Positions 26,653-34,730 of a stretch of DNA of 64,000 nt are shown here, one piece after another (the first letter of the stretch is position 1; every line of letters begins with the position of its first letter). Source of the DNA: Streptomyces sp. KMM 9044 (GTDB taxonomy: Bacteria > Actinomycetota > Actinomycetes > Streptomycetales > Streptomycetaceae). The notes under the pieces are model-generated. The model worked only from the letters and a program-made list of their open reading frames with translations, did no database searches and had not been told where the DNA came from. The position numbers and the translations under genes were made by a program. Where the stretch lies: positions 930,001 through 994,000 of the forward strand of contig NZ_CP113910.1 of the NCBI RefSeq assembly GCF_024701375.2. Direction: 5' to 3'.

Positions 26653-27423
26653 TCACTCCACCTGCCCGGCGCCGGTGCCTCCGGCGTACTTCGCGAACCG
26701 GCCGCGCCAGGGGATCGACGTGGTCACCAGGTCCACGAGCCGCAGCTCGCTCAGCTCCTCCAGGAGCATCGGCAGCTTCGGCTCGATGACGATTCCTTCG
26801 GTGACGGCCCGGCAGTACGCGAGCCGGACCGCTTCCTCACCCGCGTCGTGCCGCAGCTGGTGGGCGAGGACGCGTTGAGCGGTGCCGAGTGCGACGACGC
26901 GGACCGCCTCGCGCAATGTGTCCGGGCCGACGGTGTCCTTGACGGGCGTCAGACTGCTGTGGTGCACGCCAAGGTGCCGGATGGCGGCGATGGCACCGAC
27001 CCACCAGGCCGAGGCGGCGGTGACCGCCCGCACGGCGCCGCGCAGCGCGTCGTCGGTGACGCCGGGCAGAAGCAGGGCGTGGACGTCCTCGGCGGCGCCG
27101 GCCAAAGGGCTGACCGCGGCATCGGACCGGCCGTGCTCGGCGGGCAGTTCTACCCAGGAATTCAAGCCGACCGCGTCGATGAGCGCCAGGGCCTGCGCGG
27201 TGGGCACCCCGGCAGGACGGGCAACCAAGGCAGCAACCGTGATGCCGGTCCCCGCCGTCTGCGCGGTGAGCTGCTCGCGCAGCTGAGGCAAGTGCAGCAC
27301 GAGGCGCTGGACGTGAAGGCCGTCAGCGAGTACCTCCCACGACTCGTAGAGCGTAGGCCGGGACGTCAGGGAGGGCGGCACGAGGTCTCCTTCGAACGGC
27401 ACAGGTGCGGGGTGCACGGGCAT
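26653..27423 (-). CDS. Unknown protein co-transcribed with the thymidylate kinase-like gene
   Basis: A 256-residue soluble protein with mostly helical, Ala/Leu/Val-rich sequence (for example LREAVRVVALGTAQRVLAHQ). I recognise no family or motif. The start is taken as the ATG at 27423, where normal composition begins; the same frame stays open upstream into an ATPase relic without a stop, so a longer product from GTG 27534 is possible. It is four bases before the kinase gene, so they form an operon. Confidence 0.6.
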   Translation of the reverse strand: MPVHPAPVPFEGDLVPPSLTSRPTLYESWEVLADGLHVQRLVLHLPQLREQLTAQTAGTGITVAALVARPAGVPTAQALALIDAVGLNSWVELPAEHGRSDAAVSPLAGAAEDVHALLLPGVTDDALRGAVRAVTAASAWWVGAIAAIRHLGVHHSSLTPVKDTVGPDTLREAVRVVALGTAQRVLAHQLRHDAGEEAVRLAYCRAVTEGIVIEPKLPMLLEELSELRLVDLVTTSIPWRGRFAKYAGGTGAGQVE

Positions 27424-27489
27424 CGTGGCCACGGGCCGAGGCAGATTACCGGCCTCGCAGGGCTGTTCCGGGTCGGCGCCACGATCGTG

Positions 27490-27630
27490 CTGAGCCAGTT
27501 CGGCGCCGGGGACCGGCAGGCAGGCCCATGTCACCGATCCACCGCGATCGGCATCGGGCCGGCGGCCCCAGCGCAGGCACAGAGCCTCGACGATCTCCAG
27601 GCCGCGGCCGTCCTCAGCGTCCGGGCCCGG
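27490..27630 (-). pseudogene. 3' relic of an RsbW/SpoIIAB-like anti-sigma-factor ATPase
   Basis: On the minus strand the frame reads EDGRGLEIVEALCLRWGRRP then a VTWACLP tail. This is the typical end of Streptomyces histidine-kinase-like ATPases of the anti-sigma-factor type (the D-G-R-G-L ATP-lid box, then R-W-G, then a V-x-W-x-x-L strand). The N-terminal part with the N-box is absent: upstream the frame turns into low-complexity Ala/Pro/Arg and a stop. It is a truncated remnant whose stop is missing, so it runs into the gene at 27423. Confidence 0.5.
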
Positions 27631-27632
27631 CC

Positions 27633-27782
27633 GTGCGGCTGCGGGTCGAAGACCTCCACATGCAGCAGCGCGTGCTGGCGGCGCACGGTGCGTATCTCTT
27701 CTGGGGCTACCAGATCATGGGACGCATCAAGCACGCCCCCGAATCCCCCGTGTACGACGCGATACTCCTCCGCCCCGCCTGA
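27633..27782 (+). pseudogene. Short gene relic or small ORF of unknown family
   Basis: From GTG 27633 a 49-codon frame has protein-like composition (EDLHMQQRVLAAHGAYLFWG, then a QIMGRIKHAPES stretch), quite unlike the random frames around it. No ribosome site precedes the GTG, so it looks like the 3' end of a gene truncated at about 27630, meeting the antisense ATPase relic head on. Family not recognised. Confidence 0.35.
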
Positions 27783-28153
27783 TCTCTGGAACACCTGCCG
27801 CCTGCGTACAGCCGCAGGCGGCAGCATCGCCATGCCCGCCGCCCATAACGCTTGAGCGGTATCTCTCCAGTACGACTTCACAGAATCGGTCTCATGGCGC
27901 CGAGCAGGATCTCAGCGATCGGCGTCCAGGTGCAGCAGCGGCGATCGAGGTCCTGGTGCACGTGGACAAAACTACGAGATGGCTGATGGTGATCTCGACG
28001 CGCTTTGACCATTCTCGGGGAGGCACACGAGATGCTGCCCACCCTCTCCGGCCGCCGGGCTGTCCTGCTCACTCGGCGCCGCCCCACTGCGAGCCCGGAG
28101 ACATCGGGCCCAATCGATAGGGTGGCCGGACCCACCCTTGGAAGGACCCCGCA
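27783..28153. other. Intergenic region before gpsA
   Basis: About 370 bases without a convincing gene. It should hold the promoter of the gpsA-like gene; GATAGGGT at about 28117-28124 may be its -10 region, and GGAAGGA about nine bases before the GTG at 28154 is the ribosome site. Nothing else was recognised. Confidence 0.4.
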
Positions 28154-29167
28154 GTGAGCCAGCACCGTCTCGCCCGCGCGGCGGTGTTCTCTGCCGGATC
28201 CTGGGGCACCGCCGTTGCCAAGATCATGGCCGACGCGGGCACCGACGTGATCGTGCACGCCCGTCGTGGCGAGATCGCCTACGCGATCAACCGCGGGCAC
28301 CGCAACCCCGGCTACTTCCCGGACGTGGACCTGCCCCCGACGCTGACGGCCACGACCGACCCGGCCACCGCCCTGGACGGTGCGGATTTCCTCGTACTGT
28401 CCATCCCTGCGCAGTCCCTTCGGGAAAGCCTCGCCTTGTGGACGCCGCACATCGGACGCGACACCGTGATCGTGTCGCTGATGAAGGGCATCGAACGCGA
28501 CACCGACCTGCGGGCGAGCGAGGTCATCACCGAGGTGACCGGCATCCCCGCCGAGCGGGTGGCCGTGCTGTCGGGGCCGAACCTCGCCCGCGAAATCATG
28601 GCCGGACAACCCGCCGCCGCGACCGTCGCCTGCCCCGACGAAGCCACCGCCATCCGCGTCCAGCAGGCGTGCCACACCAGCTACTTCAGGCCCTACACCA
28701 GCACCGACGTGACCGGCTGCGAGCTCGGCGGCGCGGTGAAAAACGTCATCGCGCTTGCCGTCGGCATCGCCTCAGGCATGGGCCTGGGCCACAACGCGCA
28801 GGCCATGCTGATCACCCGTGGCCTCGCGGAAACCACCCGGCTGGCCGTAGCACTGGGCGCGCACCCCGCCACCCTCGCAGGACTGGCCGGCCTCGGCGAC
28901 CTCGTCGCCACCTGCTCATCCCCGCTCTCCCGCAACCGTACCTTCGGCAATCACCTCGGCAAAGGGCTCAGCGTCGAAGAAGCGATCGCCGCCACCCGGC
29001 AGACCACCGAGGGTGTCAAGAGCGCCGAGGCGATTCTCGGCTTGGCGCAGGCCCACGGCGTCGACATGCCGATCACCTACGTCGTTACGGCACTGTTGAG
29101 TGGCAAAGTCACGCTGGAGCAGGCCACGGCCGCGCTGATGCAGCGTCCGCCCAAGCCCGAGCACTGA
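28154..29167 (+). CDS. gpsA: NAD(P)-dependent glycerol-3-phosphate dehydrogenase
   Basis: A 337-residue dehydrogenase that interconverts dihydroxyacetone phosphate and sn-glycerol 3-phosphate. The N-terminal Rossmann motif reads SAGSWGTAVA (residues 13-22), where most members have G-x-G-x-W-G; the first Gly is Ser here. LSGPNLAREI near residue 138, the catalytic Lys in GGAVKNVIAL near 197, and LAGLGDLVATC near 250 are all family signatures. Length matches the family. A housekeeping gpsA is normally elsewhere, so this copy next to Nudix genes may supply a phospho-sugar-like precursor or act on an analogue. Confidence 0.88.
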   Translation: MSQHRLARAAVFSAGSWGTAVAKIMADAGTDVIVHARRGEIAYAINRGHRNPGYFPDVDLPPTLTATTDPATALDGADFLVLSIPAQSLRESLALWTPHIGRDTVIVSLMKGIERDTDLRASEVITEVTGIPAERVAVLSGPNLAREIMAGQPAAATVACPDEATAIRVQQACHTSYFRPYTSTDVTGCELGGAVKNVIALAVGIASGMGLGHNAQAMLITRGLAETTRLAVALGAHPATLAGLAGLGDLVATCSSPLSRNRTFGNHLGKGLSVEEAIAATRQTTEGVKSAEAILGLAQAHGVDMPITYVVTALLSGKVTLEQATAALMQRPPKPEH

Positions 29168-29302
29168 CCCCGACGGCTCCGCGACCACGGGGTCGCACCC
29201 CACCATTACCCTCCCCAACCACGGATGTCGTGCCCGCGTCCGTAATGTCCGCCGCTGAGATCACTGTCCCGGCAGCTCCCTCAGCTACGCCCCGAAGTCG
29301 GA

Positions 29303-29896
29303 TCAGCGCGCCAGGTGAAAGACGGCCGCCGCGACGATGGTGCCGAGGATGGTGCCTGCGATCACCTGGTTGCGCGTGTGGTCGCGCAATTCAACGCGGG
29401 ACCATCCGACGACGATGACCAGAAGGAAGCCGAGGGCCATCCACGGGCCGTAGGTCTGCACGAGCATCGCGCAGGCGCCTGCGGACACGGCCTGGTGAAC
29501 GGAGATCTTCCAGGCGAAGGTAATTGCGGTGAGGATCGCGAGCGTCACCAGCATCGAGACGATGAGGCCAACCATGGTGCGCGGCGCCCCCGCAACGAGC
29601 ATCAGGACGATGCCGGTGGCTACTGAGAGCAGAATGACGGCCATCACGACAAGCCGTGCCGGCTTCTCCCCGACATGTCTGTCGCCCCAGTGGCCCTTGC
29701 GAATGCCGGACTTGATGAAGGCGATCGGAATGACGGCGGCGAAAAGGGCGCCGACCACTCCCCAGGCAACGCCTGTCCATTGCGCGGTGTGCCAACCGAC
29801 CAGCAGGGTGACAGCGATGATCCAGTTCTTCGGCTCGAGCCAGTCCGTAATACGGCGCGCCAGCCGCGACTCGCTGCGGCGGACATCAGTTGTCAT
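29303..29896 (-). CDS. PAP2-like multi-spanning membrane protein
   Basis: A 197-residue integral membrane protein with five or six hydrophobic helices. The C-terminal part has KISVHQAVSAG and then WSRVELRDHTRNQVIAG, which match the second and third motifs of the PAP2 phosphatase superfamily (catalytic His in each). It may dephosphorylate a lipid or isoprenoid phosphate. The ATG at 29896 has AAAGGA upstream and overlaps the end of the preceding gene by 11 bases; a longer reading from 30022 lies inside that gene and is unlikely. It is the last gene of the XRE/ImmA unit. Confidence 0.75.
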   Translation of the reverse strand: MTTDVRRSESRLARRITDWLEPKNWIIAVTLLVGWHTAQWTGVAWGVVGALFAAVIPIAFIKSGIRKGHWGDRHVGEKPARLVVMAVILLSVATGIVLMLVAGAPRTMVGLIVSMLVTLAILTAITFAWKISVHQAVSAGACAMLVQTYGPWMALGFLLVIVVGWSRVELRDHTRNQVIAGTILGTIVAAAVFHLAR

Positions 29897-31085
29897 ATGA
29901 GGAGATCCTTTCCGAATCGCCCTGCCCGTGGGAAATGGTCGACTGCTCTTGCCGGACGAATTCCGAAACGATTGGAGAGGAGAGGTACGCATCGGCAACG
30001 GTGCGCAACCATGACAGTTCACTCACTCTGTCCCGCCCAGTGACGCCGAGGGATGGGTATTCAACTCCCTGCAAACGTTCCCCATTTCGGGCGCTCTGGA
30101 CGGCTGCACGCAACCAACAGGCTTCCGCAACTGCGTCAGAGTGTTGCGCATCGACCCCTTTCTGGCGGACGAACTTCCGAGCCTTTGCGTGCGTGTCGAC
30201 TGACACGTACTCGCGAAGCGCCAGGCAGGCATCCTCGATCTCGATGACGCACCGCTCCAGCCGGAAGGGGACGCGCCTTCTACGCACGGAGGTCGCCAGC
30301 ACCACGTACGGGGCTGCTTCCGTGAGCTGTGCCCACAGGGGCCGCAGCCTGCGCAGGGTGCTCCACGCCGCCACGTACTCAACGGCGACGGAGAGAGGAG
30401 GCAAGCAAACGCCGAGCGCGACCGACAGGACCGTGGCCTGCTTGAGCGTCGTGGAGAGAAGGTTCTCCAAGCCTGGGTAGTTGGTGCCCGAGACAAGCTG
30501 AACCGTCACAAAGACGATGCGTTGGAGGGCGTACAGGCTTCCGAGTAGGGTTCCCAAGCCCAGAAATCCGAGGCCGGCCTTCCCAAGAAGAGTTCGGCTG
30601 TGACGTACGCCGCCGAGGAACAGCCACGTAGCTACAACCATGGCGATGCCGATGTAGAGCGTGAAGACCGCCATGTAGAGGACAGGGAAGAGGGCACCAC
30701 GGCCCTCTCCCAGCCTGACCGGCCCTCCCGGCGTCCAGTTGGCCAAGGCGTAGAAGGCGAGCATGAGGGGCAGCGTCACGCCGGCTGCCACCAATCGGGT
30801 GCGCCGTGCCAGGCCCTGCGGTCGAACGACTGCGATGACGAAGTCGAGCAGGTACGCCGCCGAGGTAACGCCGAGCACGTGTTTCAGCAGCGGCGACAGT
30901 CTGGCGTCTGTACCGACGGCGGCATCGACTGCCTCTTTGACCTGCGGAACCTCGAACGTCATGGCAGCCGCGAGAGCAGCCAGGGTCAACGCCAGGCTTC
31001 GCTGCTTGTGGGAGTGCCGGATGGACGGCAGTCGCCACAGAGCCACCAGCCAGAGGACGCCGGCGACGATGGTGGATGTACTCAT
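29886..31085 (-). CDS. MAB_1171c-like membrane protein (DUF6545-type)
   Basis: A 399-residue protein with about seven membrane helices in residues 1-230 and a soluble C-terminal domain. This layout, and its place directly after an ImmA/IrrE protease and an XRE regulator, matches the MAB_1171c 'putative transporter' proteins with a DUF6545 tail in Streptomyces. Function is unknown; a membrane sensor or effector controlled by the protease-repressor pair is an inference. The ATG overlaps the protease stop by four bases. Confidence 0.78.
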   Translation of the reverse strand: MSTSTIVAGVLWLVALWRLPSIRHSHKQRSLALTLAALAAAMTFEVPQVKEAVDAAVGTDARLSPLLKHVLGVTSAAYLLDFVIAVVRPQGLARRTRLVAAGVTLPLMLAFYALANWTPGGPVRLGEGRGALFPVLYMAVFTLYIGIAMVVATWLFLGGVRHSRTLLGKAGLGFLGLGTLLGSLYALQRIVFVTVQLVSGTNYPGLENLLSTTLKQATVLSVALGVCLPPLSVAVEYVAAWSTLRRLRPLWAQLTEAAPYVVLATSVRRRRVPFRLERCVIEIEDACLALREYVSVDTHAKARKFVRQKGVDAQHSDAVAEACWLRAAVQSARNGERLQGVEYPSLGVTGRDRVSELSWLRTVADAYLSSPIVSEFVRQEQSTISHGQGDSERISSYDN

Positions 31086-31636
31086 GAGCGGCGGTTCCTC
31101 CGGGGGTGGACCAAAGCGTCGTCGAGCCGCGACACCGCGCCGGACCGGCCTCTTTCCCGGATCGAGTGGGCGAGATCCTGAAACAGCTCCCCCAGGCAGG
31201 AGGCAGCCATCTCGGCGTCGTACTCGGTTTCACGGTCGTAGCTCGTCCGACCGAAAGCGGAGAGCACGGCCGAGGGATCGACTCCGTCGGGAAGGACCCC
31301 CAGCAGGGAGTTGACGACGCTCTCGTTACTCCCGGCATGCCCGAGTAGTAGGTGCGCTAGCTCGTGGCGCACGATCTGCGCACGATGCCGTTCGCTGGTA
31401 GCCGCGACGTGAAAGATGTGGTCCCCGTGGTCGAAAGAGAGGACCATTCCACAGGGGGCGTTAGCCCCTCCGGTTTCAGGCAATTCGTGGAGGTGCAGAG
31501 GGCGGCCACGCTTGATGGCGAGCTGCCGGCATATTTCATCCACCGCGTAGGGATCAGGTATCTCGATCCCCCGCAACTGCTCCTCGCACAGTCGCCTCAG
31601 CTGCGCCTCTCTACGCGCAAATTGCCGATTGAACAT
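31082..31636 (-). CDS. ImmA/IrrE-family metallopeptidase
   Basis: A 184-residue protein with the zinc-protease motif HELAH in IVRHELAHLLLGHAG (about residues 89-103). ImmA/IrrE proteases cleave a partner XRE-type repressor to turn on genes, and the gene just upstream encodes exactly such a regulator. The downstream Glu third ligand is probably in the TEYDAEMAASCL segment. AAGGA precedes the ATG at 31636. The unit is read leftward into the MAB_1171c-like gene. Confidence 0.88.
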   Translation of the reverse strand: MFNRQFARREAQLRRLCEEQLRGIEIPDPYAVDEICRQLAIKRGRPLHLHELPETGGANAPCGMVLSFDHGDHIFHVAATSERHRAQIVRHELAHLLLGHAGSNESVVNSLLGVLPDGVDPSAVLSAFGRTSYDRETEYDAEMAASCLGELFQDLAHSIRERGRSGAVSRLDDALVHPRRNRRS

Positions 31637-31816
31637 GGACGAGATCCTTGCTGTAGCCCCCGAATGAGCGCTGACACGGCCTGCGCTAACCGGAATCCAC
31701 CGTTCCGCGTGGTTCCAGCGGAGCTTTGCACACGCATAGATGGTTACCCAAGGCGATCTTGAAGGACCGGGTGCGGCATACCAGTCATATCCACCCAGCC
31801 GGTGAGAGAGGTCACA

Positions 31817-32269
31817 TCACTGCTCGGGCTTGTCCAGCCCTTCCCATCGGCGCGCCTGATTGATCACGTCAGTGATCATTTTCAAGCTGCCTGCCGAAAG
31901 GCCGTTGGCCCGTAGCGCGAGTCCGCGCACTTCACTGTCGACCACGGCCTCGATGAGTTCCATGGAGGCGCGCACCTTCTCAGCCTCCTCGTCGCCGTAG
32001 TCCGAGAAGAAGTACTGCTCTTTGACGTGGAAGTGACCGGCAAGTCGTTCCACCGTCGTGTAGGTGGGGTTGGATTTCGCCCCGGTCCGCAGCTGCGAGA
32101 TCGCGCTCTCGGACACGGAGATCGCCCGGGCGACCTCGGCATTGGTGTAGCGCTTGCCGGTCTCCGGGTTCGTCACGGTCTGGAACAGGTGGTTGAGCTT
32201 GTCGGCGAATGAGCGCCGAGCGTCGGCCGCGCCGCCGGGCGCCTCCGCCGGTCCGCTGGACTCCACCAT
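31817..32269 (-). CDS. XRE-family transcriptional regulator
   Basis: A 150-residue regulator with one helix-turn-helix of the Cro/C1 type at about residues 38-85 (YTNAEVARAISVSESAISQL and then a TTVERLAGHF helix). It resembles the regulators that pair with ImmA proteases and MAB_1171c proteins in Streptomyces. GAGAGGAG lies upstream; the start can be GTG 32272 or ATG 32269. Three palindromes at 32303-32413 beside its promoter are likely its own operators, so it probably represses itself and any rightward transcript. Confidence 0.85.
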   Translation of the reverse strand: MVESSGPAEAPGGAADARRSFADKLNHLFQTVTNPETGKRYTNAEVARAISVSESAISQLRTGAKSNPTYTTVERLAGHFHVKEQYFFSDYGDEEAEKVRASMELIEAVVDSEVRGLALRANGLSAGSLKMITDVINQARRWEGLDKPEQ

Positions 32270-32302
32270 CACCGACTCCTCTCATCTAGACGCTGACTCC
32301 GG

Positions 32303-32320
32303 ACTGTACTGCAGTGTAGT
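32303..32320. promoter_or_regulatory. Palindromic operator 1
   Basis: ACTGTACTGCAGTGTAGT is an imperfect 18-base palindrome centred on ACTGCAGT, 34 bases before the XRE start codon. It shares the ACT-N2-AGT core with the two palindromes to the right. Confidence 0.6.
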
Positions 32321-32344
32321 TCCCAGAACCAAAAGCCGAGGGAC

Positions 32345-32358
32345 TTCACTTCAGTGTT
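32345..32358. promoter_or_regulatory. Palindromic operator 2
   Basis: TTCACTTCAGTGTT has perfect CACT/AGTG arms around a two-base centre. Its centre is 40 bases from operator 1, and it overlaps the start of a TTGACA hexamer at 32357-32362. Confidence 0.65.
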
Positions 32359-32387
32359 GACAGGTAGGGATCACTTTGGCGTAGGTT
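32357..32387 (+). promoter_or_regulatory. Possible rightward promoter between the operators
   Basis: TTGACA at 32357-32362 and TAGGTT at 32382-32387 resemble -35 and -10 boxes, but the 19-base spacing is long. Operator 2 overlaps the -35 box and operator 3 lies just downstream of the -10 box, an arrangement expected for a repressed promoter. Confidence 0.35.
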
Positions 32388-32399
32388 CTCGATCACAGC

Positions 32400-32413
32400 T
32401 TCACTGAAGTGTT
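32400..32413. promoter_or_regulatory. Palindromic operator 3
   Basis: TTCACTGAAGTGTT repeats operator 2 with the centre changed from TC to GA. The arms CACT/AGTG are identical, which supports a shared DNA-binding dimer, most simply the adjacent XRE regulator. Confidence 0.65.
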
Positions 32414-32811
32414 GCGACGCCGACGGGACGCAGTAAGCGCTCCTTGCCCGGCCTTCGTGATCTACGTACGCGCTAGGACCCGCCCATGATCGCTCCACCC
32501 CCATCGCAGCAGCTCACGCGACTTCTACAGGGTTTAAGAACCAACTCTGGACCTTGACGCGGAGCCGTGCGTATGTTCGTCGTCCCTCGCCGGGCAGACC
32601 GCCCGCATGGACGAGCACAGGAGCAATGACGTGCACAACCTCCGGGCCTCATAGGTCCCTGAACACAGCGACGGCGCCCGAGAGCAGCAACTCCCGGACG
32701 CCGGACGCTTAACGGCTGTACCGCCCCGGCAAGGGCGGAGATCGCCACCATCACCACGCTGATCCCTTCCACGGGGCGTCTCAGCGTGGCAACACCGAAG
32801 GAGATTCTTGC
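32414..32811. other. Long leader or intergenic region before the replication-type genes
   Basis: About 400 bases without a convincing gene. A 15-codon ATG frame at 32607-32654 is too short to claim. The region separates the XRE operators from the first rightward gene of the plasmid-like module and could be a long 5' leader or contain that module's promoter. No strong hairpin was seen. Confidence 0.4.
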
Positions 32812-32958
32812 ATGCGCTCCGCCCTGCGCAAAAGGCCCTACCGTCCGGCCTGCGCGGCAGCTAGCTCCGCCTCGGCGCCTCAGCGCCCCGAGCCGGACCG
32901 CACCATCCAGGCCCCCGCGAGCCGCCCCGCCCGCCCGCTTGCCGGGAGCGGCCGATGA
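32812..32958 (+). CDS. Small 48-residue basic protein, first gene of the plasmid-like module
   Basis: A 48-codon frame with a strong GAAGGAG six bases before its ATG. Its stop overlaps the ATG of the replication-type gene (ATGA), a sign of translational coupling. The product is Arg/Ala/Pro-rich with no recognised family. It may be a true small protein or a coupling leader that sets expression of the next gene. Confidence 0.55.
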   Translation: MRSALRKRPYRPACAAASSASAPQRPEPDRTIQAPASRPARPLAGSGR

Positions 32959-33851
32959 GCAGCGAAGCTCGCGAGTGGGTGTGGGAGCACAGCTCCAGCC
33001 GAGGGGCCGCGCGTCTGGTCCTGCTGTCGATCGCCGACCGGGTGGCCGACGATCAGTGCATCTCCTGGGCCTCCCTGTCCAGCCTGGCCAAGCGCACGCG
33101 CGCCTCGGTCTCCACGGTGCGCGAAGCCATCGAACGCCTCGTCCTCGCCGGCGAGCTGGAACAGCTCGACGACCTGGTGGGCCCGCAGCGCAGCACGGTC
33201 TACCGCCTGCCGCTCGCCGCCGAAGCAGTCGCACAGGCGCTGCGAGAGCAGCGGGAGGAAGCGGGCGACACGGCGGTACTGGACGAGGCCGATGGCCCTG
33301 CGAAGCTCCGGCTGTCGGCGCTGCGGCGGTACGGGATCCGCCCGCGTGAGGTGCCGGAATCCCCCGTGAGGGTCCGGAAACCGGCAGTACCGGAAACCGG
33401 CAGGTCCAGGCGGAAACCGGCACAGCGGCGTACCGGCCACCGGCACAGGGATGTACCGGCCACCGGCACACAGAACCGTAGTGAACCTGATTTGAACCGG
33501 AGGTACAGCAGTGGTGGTGCTGCGGTCACCTCGGCTGCCGAGTGGCAGGTCGACCCCGCCACTCACACATGGGCCCGCCAGCAGGGACACGTCGACCGCC
33601 TCGGCGAGCAGGGCCTGCAGGCCGCTGACGCGAAGTGGCGTGCACACCGGGCGGGCCATGCTCCGAGGCCGGCGGAAGCCTGGGCTGCCGATTGGCGAGC
33701 CTGGATCACCCGGGAGCACGCCCCCAGCCGCCCGAACCTCTACGCCGTGTCGGGCAAGAACACCGCCGCGCCCGGTGGCATGACGCGGGCCGAGAAGCAC
33801 ACCGCAGCCCTTCTCGCAGCCCTGGACGAGCCGACCGGAACGGAGGGCTGA
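32955..33851 (+). CDS. Helix-turn-helix protein of plasmid/ICE type
   Basis: A 298-residue protein. Residues 1-75 form a winged helix of the kind found in replication-initiator and GntR-like proteins: REWVWEHS, then VLLSIADRVADD, then TRASVSTVREAIERLVLAGE. The rest is a long basic, Arg/Pro-rich linker and a C-terminal region with several Trp (WAADWRAWITREHAP). Similar proteins are encoded at the start of replication or transfer modules in actinobacterial integrative elements and plasmids. The linker DNA carries iteron-like repeats (33375-33470), which supports a role in replication control. Exact function is not provable here. Confidence 0.68.
   Translation: MSSEAREWVWEHSSSRGAARLVLLSIADRVADDQCISWASLSSLAKRTRASVSTVREAIERLVLAGELEQLDDLVGPQRSTVYRLPLAAEAVAQALREQREEAGDTAVLDEADGPAKLRLSALRRYGIRPREVPESPVRVRKPAVPETGRSRRKPAQRRTGHRHRDVPATGTQNRSEPDLNRRYSSGGAAVTSAAEWQVDPATHTWARQQGHVDRLGEQGLQAADAKWRAHRAGHAPRPAEAWAADWRAWITREHAPSRPNLYAVSGKNTAAPGGMTRAEKHTAALLAALDEPTGTEG
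33375..33470 (+). repeat. Iteron-like repeats inside the helix-turn-helix gene
   Basis: CGGAAACCGGCA occurs at 33375-33386, 33391-33402 and 33411-33422. An 18-base repeat GTACCGGCCACCGGCACA occurs at 33430-33447 and 33453-33470. All share ACCGGCA. The copies fall in two different codon phases, so the repetition is at DNA level and not a protein repeat. Such arrays inside rep genes often bind the replication protein. Confidence 0.65.
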
Positions 33852-33853
33852 GC

Positions 33854-34570
33854 GTGGACCGCCGCGAAATCGCCGCCCTGCTGGCCTACATCGGCAGGCT
33901 CGACCCCCGCAGCATCCGCACCGACGAGGGCGAGGCCCGCGACCAGCTCGCCCAGTGGCACGAGCTGCTCGGTGACGTGCCGATGGCCACCCTGCACGGC
34001 TGGGACGCCCGCGTCGCCGCCCGCCAGCACTACCGCGCCTCGCCGTACCAGATCCAGCCCGCGGATGTGGTCCGCCCCTGGGAGAGCTACCGGCGCAACC
34101 GCCTGGCCCTCCACTGCGACCCCACACCGTCGGCGGACCCGGACGACCAGGCTGCCTGGACCGCAGAGCTGGTCGGCACCCGCCACGCCGTCGCCACCGG
34201 CATAGCGCAGCCCGCGCAGGCCCGGGCCATCACCAGCAGCCAGGAGGGCATCAACCCGAGGCTGCAGGCTCGGCTGGACCAGATCGGCTCCTGCATACCG
34301 CCCGCCGCCCGTGCCGCCCTCGCACCATTCCGGCCCGCCCGGGCAGCACGCGAAGCCGCCGTCGCGCAAGGGCTGCCCGACGCCCTGAGCGTGCGATGCG
34401 AGTGGTGCCTGGCCCCGGTCGGCGAGCCATGCCGACGCCGCCGGATCGGCCCCAACGACGGAGTACGCACCATCACGCCGCGCGCCACCCCGCACCCCGG
34501 CCGCTACGACCTCGCCGCCGCCCAGCAAGCCCAGCACACCGAGCAGGCCCAGCAACCCGCCCTGGCCTGA
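33854..34570 (+). CDS. Zinc-finger-type protein of plasmid/ICE modules
   Basis: A 238-residue protein starting at GTG with CGGAGGG six bases upstream. The N-terminal region (EIAALLAYIGRLDPR, then HGWDARVAARQHYRASPY) is typical of proteins that follow helix-turn-helix genes in actinobacterial mobile elements. Near residue 180 there is a C-x-x-C and then G-x-P-C cluster (CEWCLAPVGEPCRRR) that could hold zinc. Function is unknown, possibly part of a replication complex. Confidence 0.62.
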   Translation: MDRREIAALLAYIGRLDPRSIRTDEGEARDQLAQWHELLGDVPMATLHGWDARVAARQHYRASPYQIQPADVVRPWESYRRNRLALHCDPTPSADPDDQAAWTAELVGTRHAVATGIAQPAQARAITSSQEGINPRLQARLDQIGSCIPPAARAALAPFRPARAAREAAVAQGLPDALSVRCEWCLAPVGEPCRRRRIGPNDGVRTITPRATPHPGRYDLAAAQQAQHTEQAQQPALA

Positions 34571-34730
34571 CCGGCGTCTCCGGCGCGTGCATCCCGTCCG
34601 CTGCACCGCCGCAACCTCACCGTCCCGCACCGGCTGCGGCGCACGCCCACGCGCCGCAGCCGGCACCCGACGCCGCACCCGCCGAGCACTGCGCTAGCCG
34701 GCCGGTGTGGCAGCACATCGGAGGCTCGCC

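Noticed and set aside
26452..27855. Long plus-strand frame opposite tmk and its partner
   Set aside because: The kinase on the minus strand has Walker A and DRW motifs; only the last 49 codons of the plus frame look protein-like and these are listed separately.
28138..29418. A 426-codon frame overlapping gpsA on the same strand
   Set aside because: It is the +1 shadow of gpsA, Arg/His/Pro-rich, with no ribosome site.
32607..32654. A 15-codon ATG frame in the leader region
   Set aside because: Too short and without a convincing ribosome site to distinguish from chance.
32473..34127. Minus-strand frames over the helix-turn-helix gene
   Set aside because: They are Arg/Gly/Pro-rich without motifs, and the plus-strand genes are coupled by ATGA overlaps and strong ribosome sites.
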